Origin: Amblyomma americanum
Lineage: Eukaryota; Arthropoda; Arachnida; Ixodida; Ixodidae
Assembly: GCF_052857255.1 (NCBI RefSeq)
Contig: NC_135505.1
Coordinates: 64,227,649 to 64,291,648 of the forward strand
Length of the DNA stretch: 64,000 bases
Direction: 5' to 3'
Below, one piece after another: positions 23,066 through 33,340 of this stretch. Positions within the stretch are counted from its first letter, which is position 1, and each line of letters starts with the position of its first letter. Both the position numbers and the translations under genes were made by a program. Under the pieces are notes generated by a model, which did no database searches, had not been told where the DNA came from, and saw only the letters and a list, made by a program, of their open reading frames with translations.

Positions 23066-24300
23066 TTTCTTGTTCAAGGAAATTTTTAGATACACGTGTT
23101 TTCACCTCTTACATATTCCTCGCTTTCCTTCATCGCGCTGACTGTCAAGATTTTAACTTAGCTATTGAACGAGCAATGCTAAATCATTTCTAGGAGACTC
23201 TGCTAGGGAGCTGTTTCCTAAGACTGAGTTTCTCAGCAGTGCGCTGTGCACACAATTGTGTTAATCGAGTTTTGATCGCATTAAGAAGGCATGGGTACAA
23301 AGTACGAAAAAAAGTGATAATTTATTATGTTAAGACCAAGTAACGCACAATTCAGGATTATAAAAGTGATATGAAAATAACTTGCTGCAGTCGCCGATGT
23401 GACAAGTATTTAGATATTTTATGCCCCGAGAATAAGATGTGCGAGTTGCCTGCTGTGAATAAAAGGCCCAAAAGTGGTGCAAATGGCACTTCACTTCCAC
23501 ATTGAAAACAGGGCTCCTTTCAAAAAGCACGAAGAACAGAAATGTTAATGAGTATGATAGAAACCTAGGCAAGCAAAAACGAACTTATCGCAACATGGTG
23601 ACGCAAAGAAGATGGAAAGCAAAGAATGGGAATATGAAAAAGAAAAGGAAACGTTCAAGCAAGCGCTGGCTCCAATAGTGCCCAGGAAGGTTTCAGTGAA
23701 ACAGCTGACGTCATGAAACAACCAGCTTTTTTCCCTGCACTTAATAGTTAAAAGATAGTCTCTAATACGGCAGTCTTTATGCCATGGGAATCATAAGAAA
23801 GGTCGCGCTCAGCTTCCACCCTCGCCGTTCGATCACTTTCCTGAGTGGCACTCGCCGTAATAAGGGACGTACTACGTCCGCCGCTGTGGACGAGGGTGGC
23901 TCTGGTGAATACTCTCAAGGTGCGGTTACACCAAATACAGCTTTCTTGGTCAAAAAGTTTTATGTTTAGTACCTTGTGAGTCGCTGTTATGGAAATGTTG
24001 AAGGTAATGGTCCTTTACTCTGATATGTAGCAAAATATTTCCTTTAAAGTGTCCCCATCGATCGCATCAAACAAAGAAGACTGCCATAGAAAACCAATAT
24101 GGAACGCCTTTCTATAATGAAAAAACGTGACTAGAAAAACATTAAACACTGCCGCCGGTGATCTGCGGATATATAGATTGTTACAGAGAAATCTTACATT
24201 ATATGAAAAAATTGCGTTCATAAACGGTTTTCTGCTCAAACATGGTTTGGTCCAGAATTTCTGGGTATCATAAATATCCAGAAAGCAGAAGATCGGGCAG
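23066..24300. other. no gene recognised
   Basis: No exon or repeat is supported here. Confidence 0.4.
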
Positions 24301-24301
24301 C

Positions 24302-24377
24302 CGTCACCACAGCTCAGTTGATAGAGCACCAGACGATAAATTGTGAGGTCGTGGGTTCGGATCCCACGGATGGTTAG
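24302..24377 (+). repeat. degenerate tRNA-like sequence
   Basis: It has a good D arm (AGCTCAGTTGATAGAGC) and a good T arm (GTGGGTTCGGATCCCAC), but the anticodon stem is broken and the acceptor ends do not pair. It is a tRNA pseudogene or the head of a tRNA-derived repeat. The T rich/A rich sequence after it (GCTCAAAAAAACC) would suit a SINE. Confidence 0.6.
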
Positions 24378-24907
24378 GTTAATTGTTGCTCAAAAAAACC
24401 TATTACGCTCGTGTGAGAATTACAAAGGCGATAGACGCAATTTGCAAACCAGGCCTCCTTTCAATAAATACAGTATGATAAAAGCAAACAAGATCAATTA
24501 CTTCAAACTGCTGCAATGAATCTACCGAAATAAACTGCATGTCCCTCCGATAGAACATATGAGCACATACCCGATCCGCGATCTTAAAAGGAGAGCGCCG
24601 AAGATACGAACCAATTACGGTAGGCAAACGATAAATTTTCAGTCCACTAAACTGTTGAACCATTCTGATCTAGACGTCAACTTCAACAAATCCTTTGCTA
24701 TTTTTAAATGTGAATGTAGAGGCTTCTTGGTTAACTCCGGAATTTCATGAACGGCTCAATGACTTGCTTTAACAATTGAATAACCATATTCTAGATTTTT
24801 TCGGGGTGTGTACATGAACTGTATTGCCACTGTACATGTATTACGTTTTACATTGTTCCAAAATCACATTATTTTCAGATTTTGTTTTCTTTTTTCCCCT
24901 TTCGCGG

Positions 24908-24911
<4 letters not shown>

Positions 24912-24998
<87 letters not shown>
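24912..24998. repeat. (TA)n microsatellite
   Basis: Uninterrupted TA dinucleotides over about 87 bases. The poly-Tyr/Ile frames across it are artefacts. Confidence 0.98.
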
Positions 24999-25001
<3 letters not shown>

Positions 25002-25560
25002 ATATATTCCGACGTTTTATTGCGGGTTTCGATTTGATGCATAATGTTGCCTTTGCTTTTTGTGCCGGCTTGCGAGCGTAACCAGAAGTCTTGTTTTGTA
25101 CTGCATGAATGAATTGTTTCGGACTGATCTACAGGGTGGTACATTATTTTTTTTTCTGCCTTTTAAAATTTTGTACTTTTTTATCGCAAACGTTGTACTG
25201 ACCCAAGTGCATCGGCGAGATTTGTTCACTGATGCGATCGCATGTACAAGTGGCTAAGGCCTCATCAGGCTCTCAGCCTTTAGCCTTGGCCTCCTCTTAG
25301 GCACTGTCTGAGAAAAAAATGAAGAAAAATTACCTTGAAGATGTAAACTAATTGCCCTGTTATTCTCGAACTAATCAACACCGCATATGAAAAACACCAC
25401 CATTCTCCATGGTTTCGGTGGCTGTTTGCTTCCTATACCATAACGAGCACCTGTTTTTCCCTTCACTTGTCTGCATAAGAGCTGCTAAGTTCTCTTCTTG
25501 TTTTGCTCTGCGAAGTACTCGTTAATACCTTTTTCATTCTGTACAAGGCACTCACCTTTC
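24999..25560. other. no gene recognised
   Basis: No supportable gene. A small inverted sequence (AAGGCC...CTGAGAGCC region near 25255-25295) is noted, without known function. Confidence 0.4.
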
Positions 25561-25825
25561 CATTCCGTGAATGGTTTATGGCTTATGGGGGTTTAACGTC
25601 CCAAAGCGACTCCGGCTGTGAGAGACGCCGTAGTGAAGGGCTCCGGAAATTTCGACCACCTGGGTTTCTTTAACGTGTACTGACATCGCACAGTACACGG
25701 GCCTCAAGAATTTCGCCTTCATCGAAATTCGACCGCCGCGGCCGGGAACGAACCCGCACCTGTCGGGCCAGAAGCCGAGCGCCGTAACCACTCAGCCACC
25801 GCGGCGGCTTTTCATTCCGTGAATG
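25561..25825 (-). mobile_element. Ruka-like SINE, short-tail form, full length, 13-bp target duplication
   Basis: The complete minus-strand copy runs from GCCGCCGCGGTGGCTGAGTGG (end at 25808) to GGGACGTTAAACCCCCATAAG. Both flanks have CATTCCGTGAATG (25561-25573 and 25813-25825), identical over 13 bases. This is the best-preserved insertion in the window and probably the youngest. Confidence 0.95.
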
Positions 25826-26782
25826 CACACTGGCGAACACGATGACGGGTTAATTGTGAAAATATTGTCACTTTGCGACAGCTGTAGCCTGCTCGCAGAA
25901 TCGCACACTGATAGCCTCCAAGAGGTTAAAAGCTCATTAGATGAACAAGAGAAAGCACCCTGGCTTGCGCAAGCATCACGAGCCATCTCGAATGCACTGT
26001 GCTTGCTACACTTGAACGCCGCAGAGCCGCACATTGCAACAGCCGGCTCGACTTTTTGGACGCATCTATAGAATAAAGCCACAGAAGCTTGGGCATAGAG
26101 TAAACATTCAATTAAATTCGTACATTGCATAGTGGTGTACGTACCGCAACGTACCGCTGTGCACTGTTAAACCTGCAGTCGTGTCCAATGAAGCCAGGGG
26201 AGCGACAGAAGAGTAGCACAAATGCAATGAGTGCCGTGAGCTAACACGGCCTTTGCCTTCTCACGCACTGCGTTCTGGTTGCGTGTGTATTGTAAGTTAA
26301 TTAGTGCCTGGCGCATTTTAGCATGTTTCACTTTGCCATTATCCATGAGAAACCTCCACGCAGCAGATATACGATCATACGTAGAAAGCCAGCCATGGCA
26401 CTGCCCGCCGCGCTCATTCTCAATATAGGCCTCAAGAGGGCTAGGTTTACGGAACAGTAATAGATACAGGATCTACGGTTTAGTTTCGTATAAAATAATA
26501 AACGTACTACACAAAAAACCTGCATTCGAAGCAGTTTTTTTGGTGCAAGCACCAATTAAGCCCCAGGGTGGTCTGTCGCTCGCGGACCACAGTCTGTTGG
26601 TGGCACTCCTATCAGCCATTTTTTTTTGTCCGCGAACCAAACGTCGGTGCGAGATTCACAACCCTTAGGAATATTGAAGGACACTGTGTACACAATTGTG
26701 AAGAAAGTCGACACTCATTAAAACCAAAGAAAGCATACAAAATATTTGCAAACAATTTTTGTATATATCAACAAGTATTGCA
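25826..26782. other. no gene recognised
   Basis: Unique-looking sequence with no supportable exon. Confidence 0.4.
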
Positions 26783-26985
26783 AGCTGGTTTATGGGGTTA
26801 AACTTCTGAAAGCGACTTGGGGTATTGGGGGCACCATAGTGGAGGGCTCCAGATAAATTCGTCCTCCTGGGGGTTCTTGAACATGCAGTGCTATTACACA
26901 GTACAGGAACCTCGAGCATTTCGCCGCTATCAAAACGACCACCGCGGCAAGGATCAAAGCCGCCTCTTGCGTGTTAGTAGCCGAA
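26783..26985 (-). mobile_element. Ruka-like SINE, short-tail form, diverged
   Basis: The minus strand carries the body and short tail (plus-strand GTTTATGGGGTTAAACTTCTGAAAG and GGAGGGCTCCAGATAAATTCG). The tRNA head is degraded to CCGCGGTGG remnants near 26938-26946. Confidence 0.8.
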
Positions 26986-27240
26986 GGAATTGTAAGTGTA
27001 TTCACACTTTAGAAAAAAAAACCGGCCCAGGGGGGAAAAAAAACAAATATAATCTCAAACCTCCTTTTAGTCCACAAATTTGCACACGATACTCTTCTTG
27101 CCACAAATGCGCGCCGTGCGCAAACTCAACGGACTAACTGCTGGAAAAGAGACTAACGGGGTGCGAATCGAAGCAAAGCAGCACGCGAAAACCGCGCAAG
27201 TAGACCTGACTACAGTAGTACTCGATGTTTGAAGCGCTAG

Positions 27241-27411
27241 ATGTCGTCTAAGGCCCGTGAAAGCACCGCCGCTGCTCTTGACGAAGCGGATGAGTCTTTA
27301 GAGTCGGAAAAGGCTTCGTGCAACCGAAACTACCAGAAGCTGTGCTACTGCCTAAACAAGTACTACAAGCTTCAATACGCGTCGAATGTGACTTGTAAAG
27401 TTCAGGCATGA
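27241..27411 (+). CDS. small ORF or first exon, unknown
   Basis: A 56-codon frame from ATG 27241 to TGA 27409. The N-terminal half is acidic and hydrophilic (ALDEADESLESEKASCNR), and the second half is Tyr/Cys/Lys-rich (NYQKLCYCLNKYYKLQYASN). The composition looks protein-like. No family is recognised; a donor-like GTAAAG (27394) could make it a first exon. Another short Cys-containing frame begins 86 bases downstream at 27497. Confidence 0.35.
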   Translation: MSSKARESTAAALDEADESLESEKASCNRNYQKLCYCLNKYYKLQYASNVTCKVQA

Positions 27412-27496
27412 GCATTTACACGTAGAGTCATATCGTTGACGTGTGTTTACGAGCTGGTGTGATGCTGTGTAAGTATCGGCGAGAATTAGTGAAAGG

Positions 27497-27655
27497 ATGA
27501 GTGGCAAACAGTCAGTTCTCTGTCATCGCTGCCTGCCAGTGACAAAAAACGAAGTGAACTGTGGCCTACTCTGTTTTAAAAAGGCTGTAGTGAGCCAATT
27601 GCCAGAAGTAGACCACTTTATCTGCAAAAAAAGCGCAAGGAAAGCGACTGTTGTG
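27497..27655 (+). CDS. small ORF cut by a SINE, unknown
   Basis: The frame opens with MSGKQSVLCHRCLPVTKNEV and continues NCGLLCFKK... before running into the SINE at 27656; the residues after that come from the SINE. A CxxC pair and two later Cys could bind zinc, but the pattern matches no family that I know. It might belong with the frame at 27241. Confidence 0.3.
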
Positions 27656-27872
27656 ATTGTTTGGTTTAGGGGGTTCAACCTCCCAAAGCGCCTCAGGCTA
27701 TGAGGGCCGCCGTAGTGAAGGGCTCGGGAAATCTTCGACCACCTGGGGCTCTCTAACGTTCACTGACATCGCACAATACACTGGCCTCTAGAACTTCGCC
27801 TCCATCGAAATTCAGCCGCTGCGGCCGGGATCAAACCCGCGCGCTATAACCACTGAGCCACCCCACGGTTCT
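27656..27872 (-). mobile_element. Ruka-like SINE, short-tail form
   Basis: Minus-strand copy; plus-strand text CTCCCAAAGCGCCTCAGGCT at one end and ACCACTGAGCCACC at the other mark the short tail and the A box. The head has a small deletion. No clear target duplication. Confidence 0.9.
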
Positions 27873-28226
27873 GATGTGGCTGTGGATTACCGGTCGTAAT
27901 ATATACAGTTCAGCATTTCGTTTTTGGGGGACCAAAAACGCGATTTAGACCGCTGTGCGGACGCATTAAGGCTTACTACAGCTTGTTGCCAAAGCACATG
28001 ACATCAAAATCGCCATAATTTTCTCTAAGCAGCAAAGCGTTTGATAACAATCCGGAAAGAAAACACAACCAATGTATGTGCTTCGCATATAAGGCTTTGA
28101 TTTTCCCCCTCAGGCTCTGTGCTGTGACAAAGAAATTCGTCACTTGTCTACAAGGCCTAGTTCTCTTAATTCAGACACCCAGCAGCGACCACAAAATACA
28201 AAAGTGACGGGGTCATATTTGCATAC

Positions 28227-28465
28227 CAGTCGCCTTGGCGGCTCAGTGGTTGTGGCACTCGGCTGCTGAACCTAGAAATGTGGGTTCAATCCCGGCCACG
28301 GCGGTAGCATTTCGGTGGAGGCCAAGTGTTTGGACTCGTCTACTGTACTATGTCAATGCACGTTACAGAATCCCATGTGGTCCAAATTATCCGGAGCCGT
28401 CCACTACGGCGTACCTTATTGTCTTAGTCGCTTCGGGATGTTAAGCCCTATAAACCAAACAATCT
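28227..28465 (+). mobile_element. Ruka-like SINE, short-tail form
   Basis: A full-length but diverged copy: GCGGCTCAGTGGTTGTGGCA, B box GGGTTCAATCCC, body GTCAATGCACGTTACAGAATC, and end GTTAAGCCCTATAAACC. Confidence 0.9.
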
Positions 28466-28566
28466 TTGTATATCGCTTCGCAGATACGGATGTTGATGTT
28501 GTCGGACAGGACGCAGATGGACTACATTCCTCCAAGTCAAGTAAACGTACCTTGATCGCATATGGG

Positions 28567-28620
28567 TCGCCCATCTGACTCGCGACCGAAGGGTCCCAGG
28601 TTCGATTCCCATGTAATTAC
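28567..28620 (+). repeat. tRNA-like fragment
   Basis: GACCGAAGGGTCCCAGGTTC with GATTCCC forms an anticodon/T-arm-like end of a tRNA-derived repeat; the same style of fragment is seen at 9598 and 47752. Confidence 0.4.
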
Positions 28621-29397
28621 TCGAATTTTCTTTTCAGTCTATTAACCTTTTGAAGGCTAGAGTGCATTTCAAATAGGAAAATTCTTCGAAGAAGAAATTT
28701 TGTGTAAAATAACCGTAAAATGTAGCCTTATTTAAATGAGCACACATCATTTTTTCCACCCTCGATTTTTGGACCATTCGAATTTTTCTTATACAGAAGG
28801 CTTAAGTATGTCGTGTGAAGCAGTTTTTATGATTTGTACAGGGCGAATTTCTTTTTGTCATAGAAGGCAACCTTTTGGTTGCCTGGAATGTTTACGAAAA
28901 TAATTTTTAGTGCCAACAATAGAAAAAACTAGTACGGTTTAACGTTCTTTATCACCGTAGGAGCTGTATCGAATTCAGCGCTTTAGGAGCCCTGCTAGGC
29001 TGAAAAACATATTAGCAGCAGATGTCTTTTCTCCGTAGCTATGACTCATACCTCCTACGACGACTCAGGCGTGCCTGCGTTCCGTGATCACGCGACCACC
29101 CTCTGCACGTGCCGTCGTCATCTTCCGGAGAGGCGCGCAAAAGGGGGAAACGAGGGCGCTGGCTCTTCACCACACCAAGCATGCCCCCGCCTCTTCGCGT
29201 TTCGTGCAACCTTTGCCGACATTTGGATGGGACGCGTGGTAGTGAAGACGCCCCACACACTTTTAAACGGCTCTCAGACGCCACACGCAGCCTGGAGTCG
29301 AGAGCCTGGAGAGATACAACCCGCACTGCAGTGCAGCATTCGCTTGGGACACTGCGATGAACGCGCTGCCAGATAGCATATACAAATCTGTGGCCAC
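28621..29397. other. no gene recognised; GC-rich patch at 29041-29340
   Basis: The GC-rich patch is open in several frames on both strands without motifs or splice support. No call. Confidence 0.35.
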
Positions 29398-29637
29398 AAG
29401 AAAATAAAAATTGGTTTTCAGGAAAAGAAATGACGCAGTAACTGTCTCACTTATCTCCGTGGGCACCCAAACCGCGCCGTAAGGGAAGGGATACCGGAGG
29501 GAGTGATCGAAGTGCTGTAGTAGAGGTCTCCCGATCAATTCCGACCATCTGGGGAACATTAACGTGTAATGACAACGCGCAGCACACGGGCGCCATTTAC
29601 GTTTCGCCTTCATCGAAACACGGCCATCCACATATGC
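29398..29637 (-). mobile_element. Ruka-like SINE, long-tail form, head partly lost
   Basis: Minus-strand copy with the long tail (plus-strand AAATTGGTTTTC, AACTGTCTCACTTATC and CGCGCCGTAAGGGAAGGGAT) and body (AACATTAACGTGTAATGACA). The tRNA head ends near 29637. Confidence 0.85.
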
Positions 29638-31450
29638 CATAGAAAGAATGGGGCAGCGTTTACGCTAGCTGGCGTAATGTCCGAGACACTAAGGTAGGAA
29701 TACTTTTTGCCTTTGAACTCCGGTGCTGCCAACCGTCAATGTTCCGAGAAAGGAACATTTGCATAAAACTCACTGGGAGGGGAAGACTGACAGATTTTAC
29801 TTCGTTGCTTTTTTATTAGGAAGTCACCACCTCTTCAACATTCCTTTTGTTCTTTTTTTTTGTTGATTTGAATTCTTTTCTAAAAATGGGCTCCGCAAAC
29901 ACTCGGCTGTTGCAACATTCACACTATGTCCTTTTAGCAGTAATAATTAAAACTCTTGAAACAAGTCGCTAAAGTTATGCTAGCGATTATTTTCATGATA
30001 ATCACGCAGTATGCGAGCAAAAAAATTTCGAAGGGGAACAAAAAATGTTTCATGAGCTCCAGTTTCGGAACATTGGGAAATAAAAGGTCAATTTGCTTCT
30101 CATTTGTGGAAAAGCTGTTCCCCCTCCGTTTCTACGCGGCCGACATCTCCATCGCCGTGCATCAGGACAGCACGGGCTGGGCGAGGAGTGAAGTCGGTCC
30201 TCATAGAGGAAGGGGAAGGAGCAACTGGAGGGCCACCTCGAAGGTTACGCGGAACTCTTCGGAGCCGGAGAGAGACTCTTCGCGATCCGGCCAGCGTCCC
30301 GAGCGGTTGCAGCCATACGCTCTCTCCACTTTCCGCGGCAGACGCACGGAGATCCGTCGTGCCTTGCCGCTGGACTTCTGGTTTCAGGCAGCGAACGCAC
30401 GCTCTCGGCACCTTCCCCACCAAATGCTTCGGGATGGCTTTGCCCCAAGAAAGTGGCGCGCACGGGAAGACCCGGCCGCCATTCTCGGCCCATACAAACG
30501 TTCACCGCCGATACCTTCGAAGTCGCGCCCATGCCCAGCCGGTAAGTCAGAAGCCCTTCTTACGGAGTCTTCTACTTCCGAGGAATGCCTCTCTGATGTT
30601 CTGTAGCTAGCTGGCCCGCTCTGTGTGTCTGCAACTATAGTATTGCAGTGAGCTGGGTAGGACCACTCAGCAAAGCTGATGTCTCCTCGCGCCTGCGCGA
30701 AGTTAACCCTTTTCGGGTCTTTTTTTTTTCGCGGTCTTTTTCAGGGTGATAGTTGGGCCCGAGCCTTTTCGGAGCTTGCACCACGTCAGAAGAGACAAGA
30801 CCAAAGGCCCATGGTGTTGAGAGTTAGCGCACGGTGCTGCTTAAAAGTTTTTTTAACCTCGCATGAACTTAGCAGTCTCGTTCAACTCAAGAAAGGGCTC
30901 TGTTCACTCCAATTTTGCGTTTGCACAGCCGGCCGACACGTCTTGCTAGTTACTTAAGCATTGTGCCACCACGCCCTCGCGAAAGTCGTTTCCCCTCCCG
31001 TGACCTACGTTAAAGGCACGCCGAGAGCGCTTCGGCAATCTTGCTGATATGGTGGAGCCACAAAGGCTTCCTGTCCGGTGCACATCATCTCGCTGCCGAC
31101 TGCTGCGACAGGGCGACCTGTATCCTCTTCGCCGCATCCATCCGGGACAGCTGTGGCGAGACCAGTCAGCAGTCACCTCAGGCTGCTGTTAACCCAGGGA
31201 CTGCTGCAGAATCCAGGCCTGCAGTTTACCTCCGGCCTTCTCTTCGTGAGCCTGCGGACACCAAGTCCTCAGGCCATGAGTGTCGTTCCAGCGGAGATCT
31301 TTACGCCACCTTCGGAACACAGCGAAAGTCAGCGTCGACGCTGTCGGCGTCAACTCCGCCGCAAGACCTGCCTCCAATGAATGAAGACCAGGAGTCTCCT
31401 TCACAGCATGTAGGTAGCTTGAGGCGCGTAGGTTTATTTAAGGTTGGGGA
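29638..31450. other. unassigned; GC-rich block with open frames
   Basis: 30100-30610 and 31040-31440 are GC-rich and open in two or more frames at once, so coding cannot be inferred from openness. The second block directly precedes an LTR-like sequence and may be the eroded 3' end of its internal region. No domain is visible. Confidence 0.35.
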
Positions 31451-31990
31451 GATGTGGGAACCTCTCACGCCGTCCCTTTTGTTGGTTTCCCACGATGCAC
31501 CCTTCAGCAACAGCATCGCCTCGATGCGGTGCGCGCCACGTGGCTCTTTCTTGTTAACATGAGAGAGCGCTAGCCTGCCAGCGCCACAGACGGCTTCCTA
31601 CGCGCGCGAGGGGCACAGCATCTCGCTCTTCGGCTGGGGAACGTCGTCGGGGGCGGACGTAACGGCCGCGGCGCTCCGCTCTCCGCGAGCGGGGCAAGGA
31701 GTTGTGGAGAGGACCGCTCTCCCGCACCTCGTGCCGTCTGGGCGAGGAGTATCCACTGCCCTAGCGTTGGCGAACATTCGCTGGTATCCTTGCTGGTGAA
31801 TTGGACGACCTCGATTTCTTTGCGTCCTTTGTTGCCAGCTGGCATTAATGTTGCTGTAGCAATAAACGTCTTGTTTGTGTCAGCCAGAGTGTCTTTCCTT
31901 TCTTCCCCCAGAGCAAGGCAGGCCGCGGTCGGCGTGCGCTCGGTAGCGTACGCGATTACACGGTAGGGTGCGGCGGTTATGAAAAGTGTC
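31451..31990 (+). repeat. probable solo or partial LTR
   Basis: Begins TGTGGGAACC right after a purine-rich GGTTGGGGAGA (31440-31450), like a polypurine tract followed by an LTR. It contains a promoter-like GC-rich block and AATAAA at 31861-31866 followed by a GT-rich GTCTTGTTTGTGTCAGCC, i.e. a poly(A) signal. The right edge is uncertain; a TGG-starting primer-site-like TGGCGGCC near 32402 would allow a longer LTR. No second LTR copy is in the window. Confidence 0.4.
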
Positions 31991-33340
31991 AGCCGCGGTT
32001 AAGCGGGGAGGAACTATCTCCTATCTATCGCCCCTAATAAAACCCCGCGCATTCGAGCATGTCATAATAACGCTTGTGTCTTGTGAAACCTAGAAGCCAC
32101 AATTTATATAATGTTTTTATCAGCTGTCCATTGTGCCCCAGCAGGCACGTACCAGAATGAGTCGTACCAGCAGGAGCCGTAACAGCACGTACTCTAGGCT
32201 CGTCGCTCCAGTCAGGCGATCGGTTGTCGCGGGCGTTGGCCGCTGCCAGGGAAGCACGCCTGGATCACAACTGAGCCGCCAGGGCGGCGGATGCGCGCCG
32301 GCCCTAGATGGGCGCCGCAAGCGAAGCGCGCCTCGAAAGCTGCTGCATTGCCTGGGTCAGTGCCTCCTAGTCCGGTTCCTGGTTCGTAAACGTCACAAAT
32401 TTGGCGGCCTGGCTCTGCGCACAGTTGAAAGGCAGAGCAAAGCGAAGACGAGTATACGTTCCTCAGTGGTCAGGAACCGTTCGCGCAGCACCCGAGACTC
32501 GGTAGCCCAGCATGAATGTATACCGGAGGGCTTCTTCAGAAACCAACAAGCTCCGAAGCTACTACCTCCGAAGGAATCCACTACCCCTATTAATTATCAC
32601 ACAAGAATTCAGCTTCCTCCAAAACAAAAGCTCTAAATTTTCTTTCTCTGTACATGGTCCGATCCTATTTGCCAGCCAGCAACATTGTTGTCCGGCTGCT
32701 CTGGAAGCTTGCCTATCTCTATAGGTGCATGTCCACTTCTTTGTATCAGTTTTCTGCCCTTCATCAGGCTGTTTGAAATTATTCCTTGCACGGAAACTAT
32801 CAATCCTTCTGCCTATGAAGTACGAGCTTCAAAGTCAGCTCTCTCCGGAGCTGATGCCGCAGCTGATAGTTGCTCATAAACTCCCGCACACATGTAAAGT
32901 CAACTTCGAGAAACCATCGCGCAAATGAACACGGGCGCTAAGAAGACGACATGAATATACACAGTGTTATTATTCAGAGGGCTTCAAAGTGCACGCTTGT
33001 ATTAGGATGAGCAGCCAAACGAAGTCGCTCAAGCGCCTAGCTCACTAGAAACTTGCATGTTTCAGGCGCGAAAAATTAGCATGAAAATCTCAGCTGATGT
33101 TCTGAAAAATGTGACCCTTTGCCAGACAGGCTGATGTATGTATCGTTCACACAAGCGTCATATGAATGCTCTCTCTGCCTACAACGTGAGTTGATCGTGT
33201 TGGCGCAATACAATACTTGATTAAAAATACAGTCCGCGAAAAACCGCACTGCCAATTCGGCGCCCGTGGAGAACTTAATTACTCGACAAATGACTGAAGC
33301 TAACTGCGTGAAAATATTAGTTGCCAAGGCGATGGTCAGA
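31991..33340. other. unassigned
   Basis: 32133-32636 is open and encodes an Arg-rich frame with no motif. It could be LTR or gag-leader sequence of the element whose LTR lies at 31451. Nothing firm. Confidence 0.3.

Noticed and set aside
24302..24377. Functional tRNA gene
   Set aside because: D and T arms are good, but the anticodon stem is broken and the acceptor ends do not pair.
24808..25144. Frames with long Tyr-Ile repeats
   Set aside because: Produced by the (TA)n microsatellite.
25230..25300. CTGATGAG-containing inverted sequence as a hammerhead ribozyme
   Set aside because: The required GAAA core and closing stems are not present in order; the same holds for CTGATGAA near 32760 (minus strand).
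29956..30610. A 216-residue plus-strand frame and overlapping frames
   Set aside because: GC-rich sequence open in three or more frames on both strands; no motif, signal or splice evidence selects one.
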